Of a DNA stretch of 56,566 nucleotides, positions 17,278 through 26,549 are shown one piece after another; positions within the stretch are counted from its first letter, which is position 1, and each line of letters starts with the position of its first letter. The notes below the pieces were generated by a model, which was not told where the DNA came from, searched no databases, and saw only the letters and a list, made by a program, of their open reading frames with translations. Origin of the DNA: Bacteroidota bacterium (lineage in GTDB: Bacteria; Bacteroidota; Ignavibacteria; UBA10030; BY39); NCBI GenBank assembly GCA_030017895.1, contig JASEGV010000010.1:1-56566 (forward strand), given 5' to 3'. Both the position numbers and the translations under genes were made by a program.

Positions 17278-18375
17278 ATGAAATCACAAACAATTAAGTA
17301 TTTATTGGCAGTTGTTGTAGTTGTATTTGGATTGCTGCCAAACACGTCGTATTCACAAGGCGAATCTGCCGTGCCGTTTTTACTAATCGCTCCGAACTCG
17401 CGGGCTAGCGGCTTAGGCGAATCAGGAACAGGTATGGCTGACGATGCCTCGGCAATATTTTGGAACCCCGCTGGGCTTGCCTTTCAAACTGGTCAGGAAC
17501 TGAGTATTACACACGCCAATTGGCTCCCTCAATTTGCAATGTCTGATTTATTTTATGAGTACTTGGGTTATAAAGGTTATTATGAGGAACTTGGTGGAAC
17601 AATCGGTGCTAATATTATTTATTTAAACTTAGGTGAGTTTATTAAAACACTCTCAAGCGGACCTGAAGAAGTGGGACGATTTAAAGCTTATGAATTTGCC
17701 GTAACTGCCGGATACGCAACTAAAATTATGGAAAACTTAGGTGTTGGTGTAAATTTAAGGTTTATCAGAAGCGCCTTGTCGCCCTTCGGTACGGAAGAAG
17801 AAAAAGGAGCAGGTATCGCTAACACAGTAAGTTTCGACATTGCTACAATGTACAAACAGCCGATGATGGATGGTGAATTTTTATCAGAATTAAACATCGG
17901 TTTAAATCTCGCAAACTTAGGTCCTAAAGTTGTTTATATAGATGAAGCTCAAGCCGACCCGCTTCCTACAAACATACGTCTGGGTTTAGGGCTCAACGTT
18001 TATAAATCCGAATTCAACAATATGGTGGCAAACATTGACTTGCAACGAATATTGGTTCGTCGTCATAAGGATGGAACCTCGGATGAATCGTACAAAGCAC
18101 TATTTTCGGCTTGGAGCGATGGAAGCAAACTTCGGAAAGTTACAATCGGCGCCGGCATAGAATATTGGTACGGTGCGCCAAAACTCGTTGCAATACGGTT
18201 TGGATATTTTTATGAAGACCCAAGCTTTGGAAACAGAAAATTCTTAACCTTCGGAGCAGGGATCAGATACGATATCTACGGCTTCGATTTCAGTTACTTA
18301 TCGGCAATGGAAGAAAATCATCCACTGTCTGAAACTTTACGCTTCACTTTAATGATTAATTGGGGCGAAATTTAA
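17278..18375 (+). CDS. porV: Type IX secretion outer-membrane shuttle protein
   Basis: 365 residues. The ATG at 17278 is chosen because AAAGGAAA precedes it and a signal peptide follows directly (cleavage near SYSQ). The start of the mature protein has the PorV/UPF0164 signature (FLLIAPNSRASGLGESGTGMADDASAIFWNPAGLA). The rest has the strand pattern of a 14-strand FadL-like barrel. PorV carries cargo from the Sov translocon to the PorU sortase, and porU is directly upstream. A longer frame reaching back into porU is not needed. Confidence 0.88.
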   Translation: MKSQTIKYLLAVVVVVFGLLPNTSYSQGESAVPFLLIAPNSRASGLGESGTGMADDASAIFWNPAGLAFQTGQELSITHANWLPQFAMSDLFYEYLGYKGYYEELGGTIGANIIYLNLGEFIKTLSSGPEEVGRFKAYEFAVTAGYATKIMENLGVGVNLRFIRSALSPFGTEEEKGAGIANTVSFDIATMYKQPMMDGEFLSELNIGLNLANLGPKVVYIDEAQADPLPTNIRLGLGLNVYKSEFNNMVANIDLQRILVRRHKDGTSDESYKALFSAWSDGSKLRKVTIGAGIEYWYGAPKLVAIRFGYFYEDPSFGNRKFLTFGAGIRYDIYGFDFSYLSAMEENHPLSETLRFTLMINWGEI

Positions 18376-18390
18376 TAATACTTTTTTCTT

Positions 18391-21300
18391 ATGAAGATAA
18401 AACTACTTGCGGCTTTTCTGCTAGCCGGAATTTTTACCGCATATTCTCTATCTCAAATTAATCTTCAATTGGATCATCCCGTAACTCCCGAACGGGATGA
18501 TTCTTTTTTAGAAAGATCAAACTTTAAACAGACAGCGAGTGCCGAGACAATTCGCGTCCTCGCTGTGATGGTAGATTTTGTTGAAGACACTGATGCTCGT
18601 ACTTCGGGCAATGGTAAATTCGATCTCTCGGCGCCTGATTCTATAATCGACTCGCCGCCCCGGAATAAAAATTATTTCGAAAGCCACTTACAATTTTTAG
18701 AAAACTACTGGCTAAAAGTTACCAACGGAAAATTGATTGTTAAAACTACTATTCTCGATAGTGTTTATCACCTTTCACAAAAAATGCAATATTACAGTCC
18801 GCCTAAAAACAGCACTACTTTCTCCGAGATTGGAAGCTTAGTTCACGAAGCTTGGCGATTAATAGATTCAACTACTCCGAACATTGCGTTCGAAAACTTT
18901 GATGCGTTCTGCATTTTCCACGCGGGTGTCGGAAGAGATGTTGACTTAACAAGTGTTTATGGATACGACCCAACACCGTATGATATTCCCTCAATTTATT
19001 TCGGTTTAAAAAACTTGCAGCAGATTTTTGGCAGCAGTTATCAGGGCGTTCTTGTAAAAGGCGGGCAATTTCATATTAAAAACAGTCTTGTCCTTCCTGA
19101 AACAGAAAACCGCCTACTGCCCTCGATTGGGGGAACATCCCTCTTACAACTTAGCATTAACGGATTGCTAGCCGGAACATTTGGCAGTTATTTAGGTTTG
19201 CCCGATTTATTTAATACAAAAACCGGTCGAACTGGTATCGGACGTTTCGGTTTAATGGACGGACAGTCCATGTTTAGTTGGAGCGGATTGTTTCCGCCCG
19301 AACCTTCGGCTTGGGAAAAATATTTTCTCGATAAAAAATTTAAATTAGGCTCCACTCACATTGTAGATGTTCAGCCCGGAGAAAATATATGTGATTTACC
19401 GGCGGTGGGACTTTCTACGATTGATACAATTTACCGTTTACCGATAAATGCTCGTGAGTATTTTTTAATGGAGAATCGAAATCGCGATGCTAATCGGAAC
19501 GGTTCTACAATTACTTTTAATTTTAACGGGCAACAAATACAAAAATATTACCAACGCGATACAACTCGTTATAGTGCTTTCAACCAACGCGATGTGTTTG
19601 GAGTTGTAACTGATATTGATGAGTTCGATTGGAGTTTGCCCGGCGGCGTTACGAAGGATGGGAAATTTTTCGACGGCGGGATTTTGATTTGGCACATTGA
19701 TGAAAATGTGATAGACGCTAACTACGCCTCGAATACCATAAATGCTGATCCGAAAAGGCGCGGCGTTGATTTAGAAGAAGCTGATGGCTCACAAGATTTA
19801 GGGCAGTCGTACGGTATGCTCAATCCCGGTTCAGGAAGTGAAGACGGAACGAGTCTTGATTTTTGGTTCAGCGGTAACTCGGCGCCGGTATATAAAAACA
19901 AATTCTCACAAAATACTCACCCGAATTCGATGAGCTACGATTTTGCAAACAGTTATATTGCTATAAAAGATTTTACAGAACGTTCGCCGCGGATGAGTGC
20001 AAAAGTAATTCTAGGCGACGATGTTGTAAAACCGCTGCCCGGTTATCCGAAGTTTATCGGAGAGAAAGCGAAAAACCTGTCACCTCAAATTATTGATAAT
20101 AGAATATTTATATCAAACGGCGATTCTATATTCGTGTTTTTACCCGATGGAAGAAGTGGAACTACAGATTCAAATGGGTTATTTTCTAGTAATGGCGGTA
20201 ATTATCCTTTAACTTCCGATGGGAATTCGAATTTTATTGGCGTTAAGGATAGTACTTTATTCTCTTTTAAACCCTATGATTCAAATAGCGACAGTATTTT
20301 TGAATCAATAGAGGTTCGGAATACAATACAATTTCCATCCAAAATAACTACATCTCCTATTTTTATACGAACACTCGATTCCGCTTATATTTTTATTGGA
20401 TGTGAGAACGGTTTCATCTACGACACATCAAAAAATGGTTTCAAAGTTAGCAACAATAAGGTTACATCACTATCCGGCTTTTACGCACCCTCTGTTGTTG
20501 TTGACTGGAAAAAGGGAAATACTTTTGACCCAACTTTAATTATTGCTGGAACATCGCGTGATTCTGTCAAAATAACTCAATTTGAAAAAATGTCGGCTTT
20601 ACCATATATATCAAATACTTGGGAAATTGCTACATTAGGAAGATCAGAAACTCAATCTCGATTTTATGCAGTTGTTGATATCGGTGGAAACACACTAATT
20701 TTATTCGATACTGATTTAAATCCTTACAAACAGATAAATAATCTAGACGGGAAAATTTCAGGTACCGCCATCAGTGATTTAAATAATGACGGAAGCCGCG
20801 ATGTCGTTGTATCGGCAGGAAGAAAAATCTATGCCTTCAATCATAATGGTTTTATGCTGGATCATTTCCCAATAACTGTAAGCGATACAGTTACAAGTCC
20901 ACCAATCATTGCCGATGTTGACGGCGATGGAACGTTGGATGTTTTAGTTTCTACAAAGAACAATTTAATTCACGCATATTCAGCAAAAGGAAAATCAATT
21001 TTTGGTTTTCCGATCTCAATCAGTAATGGGGCAACCGCAGTTATGAGTATCGCAGAGGCAACTCAAACACAGCCCGGTATATTAGCCGCTATGTCGAGCG
21101 ATGGCTATCTTTATGCCTGGGAACTGCCAAGTGTAAAATCGGTTACTTGGGGAAATTATCGCGGTAATGTTCAGCACACAGCTTCCGAGAATTCTTCATT
21201 AACTGGTAATCCAATATCCGAATTTTTCCCAACCTCCCGCGCTTACAATTGGCCCAATCCTGTGTATGATGGTAAAACTAACATACGTTTTTATGTCCGC

Positions 21301-21504
21301 GAAAATTCTGTCGCAACAATAAAAATATTCGATATGGCCGGCGACCTTGTTGATGAACTCCGCACAAACGCTACTGGCGGAATTGATAACGAAGTAGAAT
21401 GGAACGCCTCCAAAGTTCAAAGCGGTGTTTACTATGCAAACATCAAGGTTGACGGTTCGGGTAACAGCGGCTCAACAATTATCAAAATTGCTGTCGTGAA
21501 GTGA
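18391..21504 (+). CDS. M6-like secreted pseudoprotease with FG-GAP repeats and type IX sorting domain
   Basis: 1037 residues. A signal peptide is followed by a domain resembling M6 (immune inhibitor A-like) metalloproteases. The zinc-site block before LGLPDLF reads GTFGS at residues 262-266, where the family has HExGH. Both zinc histidines and the catalytic Glu are therefore lost, and the protein is probably not a protease. Residues ~790-870 contain FG-GAP/VCBS-type calcium-binding repeats (DLNNDGSRDVVVS, DVDGDGTLDVLVS). The C-terminus is a type IX sorting domain (NWPNPVYDGKTNIRFYV, MAGDLVDEL). It should be exported by the system whose sortase and shuttle lie just upstream. Confidence 0.85.
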   Translation: MKIKLLAAFLLAGIFTAYSLSQINLQLDHPVTPERDDSFLERSNFKQTASAETIRVLAVMVDFVEDTDARTSGNGKFDLSAPDSIIDSPPRNKNYFESHLQFLENYWLKVTNGKLIVKTTILDSVYHLSQKMQYYSPPKNSTTFSEIGSLVHEAWRLIDSTTPNIAFENFDAFCIFHAGVGRDVDLTSVYGYDPTPYDIPSIYFGLKNLQQIFGSSYQGVLVKGGQFHIKNSLVLPETENRLLPSIGGTSLLQLSINGLLAGTFGSYLGLPDLFNTKTGRTGIGRFGLMDGQSMFSWSGLFPPEPSAWEKYFLDKKFKLGSTHIVDVQPGENICDLPAVGLSTIDTIYRLPINAREYFLMENRNRDANRNGSTITFNFNGQQIQKYYQRDTTRYSAFNQRDVFGVVTDIDEFDWSLPGGVTKDGKFFDGGILIWHIDENVIDANYASNTINADPKRRGVDLEEADGSQDLGQSYGMLNPGSGSEDGTSLDFWFSGNSAPVYKNKFSQNTHPNSMSYDFANSYIAIKDFTERSPRMSAKVILGDDVVKPLPGYPKFIGEKAKNLSPQIIDNRIFISNGDSIFVFLPDGRSGTTDSNGLFSSNGGNYPLTSDGNSNFIGVKDSTLFSFKPYDSNSDSIFESIEVRNTIQFPSKITTSPIFIRTLDSAYIFIGCENGFIYDTSKNGFKVSNNKVTSLSGFYAPSVVVDWKKGNTFDPTLIIAGTSRDSVKITQFEKMSALPYISNTWEIATLGRSETQSRFYAVVDIGGNTLILFDTDLNPYKQINNLDGKISGTAISDLNNDGSRDVVVSAGRKIYAFNHNGFMLDHFPITVSDTVTSPPIIADVDGDGTLDVLVSTKNNLIHAYSAKGKSIFGFPISISNGATAVMSIAEATQTQPGILAAMSSDGYLYAWELPSVKSVTWGNYRGNVQHTASENSSLTGNPISEFFPTSRAYNWPNPVYDGKTNIRFYVRENSVATIKIFDMAGDLVDELRTNATGGIDNEVEWNASKVQSGVYYANIKVDGSGNSGSTIIKIAVVK

Positions 21505-21509
21505 TATGT

Positions 21510-22160
21510 ATGAAATACATTTTAGTGCCATTTTTTTTATTTACTGCAATTTCCTGCCGTGAAATTATTCCTTTCGACGATAGCGACTCAATTACGGGAT
21601 ATCAAATTAATGGCTTGGTTACTAACTCGAGCGGAACGCCACTTGCGGATGTAAGTGTATTTCTTTCGTATGAATATATAAAAATTTCTAATACATCGAT
21701 TGATACGATTGTTGTGGTCGTTGTAAAAGATAGCAGTCTGGTTTCGATTGATGCCCTCTCTGAAAAAAAAACAGTTATCCGAAATTTATTTTATGGATGG
21801 CGGCGCACCGGACCGATATCGAGGTATACCTGGAGCGGTGAAATATCGAACAATGTATCCGTTCCTGCCGGATATTATTTCATTCGATATTCTATTGATA
21901 CAGAAATAAAGAAGGAAGTTCCCATAACTGTTGAACGCACAAAAACTGCTTCAACCGATTCTGTAGGAAAATTCATCATCACAAATATAAATCTTCCTGT
22001 GAATAAAATAATCGACCGTTACGACACATCAGATAGATATTTAGGAACATACGCAGTAACCGAGTGGGTGTTTTTAGAATTATATCACGGAAGCATTTAT
22101 AGACGCGGCAGGGTAGAATTAAAGAAAGATGTTATTACACGCTTATCAATCACAATGTAA
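21510..22160 (+). CDS. Lipoprotein with carboxypeptidase-regulatory-like domain
   Basis: About 216 residues. The ATG at 21510 is preferred; a GTG at 21501 overlaps the previous stop. The lipobox is TAISC with the cysteine at residue 16. The first part of the mature protein (GYQINGLVTNSSGTPLADVSVFLSYE) matches the start of CarboxypepD_reg/Ig-like domains used for surface display or ligand binding. The remainder is not recognised. It lies 5 bases after the pseudoprotease gene and 15 before the TolB-like gene, so all three are probably one transcript. Confidence 0.75.
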   Translation: MKYILVPFFLFTAISCREIIPFDDSDSITGYQINGLVTNSSGTPLADVSVFLSYEYIKISNTSIDTIVVVVVKDSSLVSIDALSEKKTVIRNLFYGWRRTGPISRYTWSGEISNNVSVPAGYYFIRYSIDTEIKKEVPITVERTKTASTDSVGKFIITNINLPVNKIIDRYDTSDRYLGTYAVTEWVFLELYHGSIYRRGRVELKKDVITRLSITM

Positions 22161-22175
22161 TTGAAAATAACTTAG

Positions 22176-25100
22176 ATGAACAAGCACATAAAAATATTTT
22201 TTATTTTCCTTTTAGCAATTTCAAAACTTTTTGCACAGGACGAGCCGCATCATCCCGAACTTGAGTGGCGAACAATTGAGACGGATCATTTTTTCGTTCA
22301 CTATCACGAAGGGGCTGAGCGGACCGCCCAACTCACTGCCAAAATTGCTGAAGAAATTTACGGACCCGTTACTTCGCTCTACAATCACGAACCCGATCAA
22401 AAAGTATCGTGGATAATCAAAGACCACGACGACTACGCAAACGGTGCTGCTTATTTTTACAACAATATGGTTGAAATTTGGGCAACTTCGATGGATTACG
22501 ATTTGCGTGGAACTCATAACTGGCTGCGAAATGTAATAACACACGAGTTTACACACATCATCCAAATTCAAACTTCGATGAAATTTGGCAGGCGAATTCC
22601 GGCTTTTTATTTGCAATGGCTTGGCTACGAAGCCGAGCGGCGTCCCGATGTGCTTTACGGCTATCCGAATGTAATTGCATCGTACCCGATTTCTGGATTT
22701 GTTATCCCCGCATGGTTTGCCGAAGGTGTAGCACAGTTCAACAGAGGCGAGCTGAATTATGATTTCTGGGATTCGCACCGCGATATGATTCTGCGGATGT
22801 ATGCCCTCGATGGAAATATGTTAACCTGGAACGAAATGGCGGTTTTCGGAAAAACAAGTTTGGGTAACGAGTCGTCGTATAACGCCGGTTTTGCTTTTAC
22901 GAATTACATCGCTAACAAATATGGCAGCGATAAACTTGTAGCCATTTCCCGCAATCTTTCTTCCCTCACCGAGTACAGCATCGATGGTGCAATCAAGCGA
23001 GCCATTGGAATTGACGGAAAAGATTTATACAACCAATGGCAATCCGATTTGAAGCGCGATTACTCACGACGTGTTGAACACATCAAGCAAAATCTTATTG
23101 ATGGTGAGATGATTGCAAAAGTTGGCTTTGCAAATTTTTATCCCGCATTTTCACCCGATGGGAAAAAAATAGCTTATGTATCTAATAAAGAAGCCGACTA
23201 CTTTGCCCTTTCGTCGTTGTATCTTTACGACATTGAAACAAAGAAAGAAGAGAAACTGAAGGGCGGAGTTCGGGCTAACTTGAGCTGGTCTTCCGACGGA
23301 AAGAAAATTTTTTATGCAAAGAACACGAGCGACAATAAACACTGGTCGAGTGTTTACGACATTTATGTTTACGATATTGAAAACGAAGAGGAAACACGTA
23401 TTACATCTGGAAAACGGGCAAATGCACCGGCTATCTCACCCGATGGTAAAACAATCGCTTTTGTTTTGAATAGAGATGGAACTACAAATCTGTTTGTAGC
23501 TGATTATGACGAATCACTTCACACGCTCGGAGAATTCAAGCAATTAACGCACTTCACGAACGGTGAGCAGGTTTACAATCCCAAATGGTCGCCCGATGGT
23601 TTACAAATCGTTTTCGATTATTCAATAAATGACGGGCGTGATATTGCTATTATTTCTTCAAATGGGGGCGACATCATATATTTGATAAATGGTAATGAAG
23701 ATGCGCGCAGTGCTGTATTTTCACAAGATGGAAAAAAACTCATTTACACATCCGACGAGAGCGGAATCTCCAATATTTACCATTACGATTTGTTAGCCGG
23801 CACGAAAGAGCAATTAACAAACGTGCTCGGTGGCGCTTTTATGCCAACCGTTAATCAAAACAACGATATAGCATTTGCATCTTATACATCAACCGGATAT
23901 AAAATATCCTTCCTTCAAAATACTAAACCACTTCCATCGGGTAATATTTTTTACGTGAAGGAGTCGGAAGTATTTCGGGAATATTCTTCTCCCATCGCTT
24001 CAACAGAACCCAATCTGCAGTTTGATTGGAAAAAATTAAACACTTATGACGACACGCAGTACACTGAACATCCTACAAGGTCGTATAAAAACATATTTAA
24101 TAGTATGATGATAGTCCCTTTTTTGCGGGTTGATAATTACAATCCAAAAAATAAAGGGATCGACATAGTTAAGCCGGGACTTTACGCCTTCTCGAGTGAT
24201 GTTTTGAACAAGGTTAGCCTTTTTGCCGGTGCGGCTATAAACCGAAAACTTGAGCGGGATTTGTTTTTCATATTTGACTACCGCGGAAAGTTACCCGGAT
24301 TGTTTCAACTCGGAATTGAACCGGCTGCAAGCATCGAAGTTTACAACATTACCCGCAAAGCATCAGCTAAAATTAATCTTCCTTTGGATACTTTTGGCGT
24401 CGGAGTTAATTATAATTTACTCCAAGCCGACCTCGCGCTAAAGCAAAAAATATTTGCAGAAAATATCGACTGGGAATTGCGATTCGCACACAGCCGCTAC
24501 AGCGCCGGTATCGATAATTTTATTTTGCATATCAACGAAACACCGGTCATCATCTCTGGTTCAAACGAACTTTATTTAGTCGGAAACGATTTGAGTTCTA
24601 CAATTACAATCGAAGGTATTAAGCCCTCCACAACACGCAAAATAAATCCAGTTGGTAGAAAAATCCGTTTTCGTTATGACTATGAATTTAACAAGTTCAA
24701 TTCGACCGGTGAGTATGAGGTGAAAGACGGAATGCTCCTTCCAAAATATGATTGGTTCAAGTTTCACAAAGTAGAACTTAACTGGCGTGAACATTTCAAG
24801 CTGCCTCTCTGGAAACATACACTGTCGGCAAACGTTCGAGGTGGTTCAGTTTTAGGCCCCCCTGTCGATAACTTTTTCGATTTCTACATAGGCGGTTTGA
24901 GCGGTATGAAGGGCTATCCGTTTTATTCGTTAGGAGGGAATGAATATTTACACACGAACTTTACTTACCGTTTCCCGATTTTAAAAAAAATTGATTTACG
25001 AATTCTCCATTTTTACTTTGATAAACTTTATGGCTCGTTCTACGGTGATATTGGGAATGCCTGGACAGGTGGAGGTATTAGAGGAATGAAGTTCAAACGA

Positions 25101-25286
25101 GATGTTGGATTTGAGCTAAGGATGGAATCGTTCTCGTGGTATTCCTTCCCTACACGATTGTTCTTTAACGCTTCATACGGACTTGATAAATTCGACAGGA
25201 AAGTGCGCGACGGTAAAGCAACGGTAACTTACGGAAAAGAGTTGCGGATGTATCTTGGTGTTTTGTTCGGTTTTGATCTTGATTAA
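22176..25286 (+). CDS. Metalloprotease-like, TolB-type propeller and outer-membrane barrel fusion
   Basis: 1036 residues. A signal peptide is followed by a peptidase-MA-like domain with the zinc motif H123-E-F-T-H127 and a likely third ligand Glu183 (WFAEGVAQF). Residues ~310-590 carry PD40/TolB propeller repeats (FSPDGKKIAYVS, WSSDGKKIFYA, ISPDGKTIAFV). The last ~350 residues look like an Omp85/surface-antigen-type barrel (GGLSGMKGYPFYSLGG, ending MYLGVLFGFDLD). Proteins of this layout occur in this phylum, but their substrate is not established. Here the catalytic residues are intact, in contrast to the pseudoprotease two genes upstream. Confidence 0.8.
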   Translation: MNKHIKIFFIFLLAISKLFAQDEPHHPELEWRTIETDHFFVHYHEGAERTAQLTAKIAEEIYGPVTSLYNHEPDQKVSWIIKDHDDYANGAAYFYNNMVEIWATSMDYDLRGTHNWLRNVITHEFTHIIQIQTSMKFGRRIPAFYLQWLGYEAERRPDVLYGYPNVIASYPISGFVIPAWFAEGVAQFNRGELNYDFWDSHRDMILRMYALDGNMLTWNEMAVFGKTSLGNESSYNAGFAFTNYIANKYGSDKLVAISRNLSSLTEYSIDGAIKRAIGIDGKDLYNQWQSDLKRDYSRRVEHIKQNLIDGEMIAKVGFANFYPAFSPDGKKIAYVSNKEADYFALSSLYLYDIETKKEEKLKGGVRANLSWSSDGKKIFYAKNTSDNKHWSSVYDIYVYDIENEEETRITSGKRANAPAISPDGKTIAFVLNRDGTTNLFVADYDESLHTLGEFKQLTHFTNGEQVYNPKWSPDGLQIVFDYSINDGRDIAIISSNGGDIIYLINGNEDARSAVFSQDGKKLIYTSDESGISNIYHYDLLAGTKEQLTNVLGGAFMPTVNQNNDIAFASYTSTGYKISFLQNTKPLPSGNIFYVKESEVFREYSSPIASTEPNLQFDWKKLNTYDDTQYTEHPTRSYKNIFNSMMIVPFLRVDNYNPKNKGIDIVKPGLYAFSSDVLNKVSLFAGAAINRKLERDLFFIFDYRGKLPGLFQLGIEPAASIEVYNITRKASAKINLPLDTFGVGVNYNLLQADLALKQKIFAENIDWELRFAHSRYSAGIDNFILHINETPVIISGSNELYLVGNDLSSTITIEGIKPSTTRKINPVGRKIRFRYDYEFNKFNSTGEYEVKDGMLLPKYDWFKFHKVELNWREHFKLPLWKHTLSANVRGGSVLGPPVDNFFDFYIGGLSGMKGYPFYSLGGNEYLHTNFTYRFPILKKIDLRILHFYFDKLYGSFYGDIGNAWTGGGIRGMKFKRDVGFELRMESFSWYSFPTRLFFNASYGLDKFDRKVRDGKATVTYGKELRMYLGVLFGFDLD

Positions 25287-25311
25287 AATAATAATAAAAA
25301 CAGGGAAAAGT

Positions 25312-26247
25312 ATGCGTTTGACATTTTGTATTTTTGCAGTGATTTTAATTTTTAATAATAGTTCTTTTAGTTCGGAGGAGAAATATTTTACAGGAAATCC
25401 GAAGATTGATTTATTCACAGCTCAGCCGACTTTTACACAATCAATTCAAAACGATATTGCCGTAAATAAAAAATCGCCTTTCATTGCCGGCGGGTTATCG
25501 CTTTTAATTCCCGGTGCGGGGCAAATCTACACCGAAAGCTACATAAAAGCGGGAATTTTTTTAGCGGTTGAAGCGGCGGCCTGGATTTACTTTTCAGGCT
25601 ATACCAAAAAAGGAGACGACCAAACAACGTTATTTCAAAATTTTGCCGATGAAAAATTTTCAGTGAAACCAAGTTGGGATATAAACGAACCCGACCGTTA
25701 TCGAACAAGATGGGATGTAATACGATATTATGAGTGGAGCGATATCAATAGAAAAAACATTAATCCAAATTTTGACGATAATAACTTACCAACTTCTGCA
25801 ATAATCACGAGTCCGAACTCAGGATTGCCTCCGTGGGAAAGAGTAAATTGGGACGCACTTAATGCTTTGGAACGTGCAATCGGTAAATGGTATTCACATA
25901 CTTTACCAAAGCATGGGGAACAGCAGTATTATGAATTGATTGGAAAATATCAGCAGTTTAACCAGGGCTGGTTCGATGCGGATAATCCTAATTACACTTA
26001 TGGCTTGCCACTAAGCGAAACATTAAAAAAATATTCTGAGATGCGAGGAATAGCCAACGACTATTATTACAAAGCCAAATCAGCAATGACAGTAGTTGTT
26101 GTTAACCACGTAATAAGTGCCGTCGATGCTTATTTTACTGCTCGTAGTTATAACAAGAATTTAATAGTTGAAGCCCGAATGGAACACCAAGAAACACCAT
26201 TCGGAAAAATTCCGGTCGTCTATGCTACGATTAAGGTAAAGTTTTAA
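25312..26247 (+). CDS. DUF5683-like exported or membrane protein
   Basis: About 311 residues. The ATG at 25312 gives a signal peptide and follows an AGGGAAA site; upstream starts would lie within the previous gene. A hydrophobic pair (SPFIAGGLSLLIPGAGQIYTESYIKAG and the following helix) is typical of DUF5683 proteins of this phylum. A second hydrophobic helix lies near residue 265 (AMTVVVVNHVISAVDAYF). The function of the family is unknown. It follows the protease/barrel gene by 25 bases. Confidence 0.75.
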   Translation: MRLTFCIFAVILIFNNSSFSSEEKYFTGNPKIDLFTAQPTFTQSIQNDIAVNKKSPFIAGGLSLLIPGAGQIYTESYIKAGIFLAVEAAAWIYFSGYTKKGDDQTTLFQNFADEKFSVKPSWDINEPDRYRTRWDVIRYYEWSDINRKNINPNFDDNNLPTSAIITSPNSGLPPWERVNWDALNALERAIGKWYSHTLPKHGEQQYYELIGKYQQFNQGWFDADNPNYTYGLPLSETLKKYSEMRGIANDYYYKAKSAMTVVVVNHVISAVDAYFTARSYNKNLIVEARMEHQETPFGKIPVVYATIKVKF

Positions 26248-26549
26248 ATTTTCATTTTGCATTTTTTACTCTCCAATCGATATTTTGTTTTGAACAGAAT
26301 TGGTTTCACGCAAAGCTCGCGAAGTTCTGAGTTGTATCTGAGACACGAAGCTCGCAAAGGTTTTACTCATTTACTCACATTGCGCCCCCCGCGGATAAAA
26401 TATTTTTGTCTTTGCTTTATTAACTAAAAACACGAAGATGCAGAACATGTAGTATTTAGAATGTCATAAAAAAAATCTAAAATCTAAAATCCGAAATCTA
26501 AAATTCTTTAACTTGTTACTCTCATTTATTTTTGTTTCATTACTACTAA
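26248..26549. other. 302-base intergenic region without a gene
   Basis: No coding frame is supported. It holds short direct repeats of the type AAATCTAAA (26473-26504) and two similar 'cgaagctcgcaaag' phrases near 26305 and 26347. The AT-rich 3' part presumably holds the promoter of the ABC transporter operon, but no convincing pair of boxes was found. Confidence 0.5.

Noticed and set aside
22221-22778. A 185-codon open frame on the minus strand opposite the TolB/metalloprotease gene
   Set aside because: It mirrors a well-supported gene and shows no protein family or ribosome site.
26473-26504. AAATCTAAA tandem repeats as a regulatory array
   Set aside because: The units are short, imperfect and low in complexity; nothing separates them from AT-rich drift.
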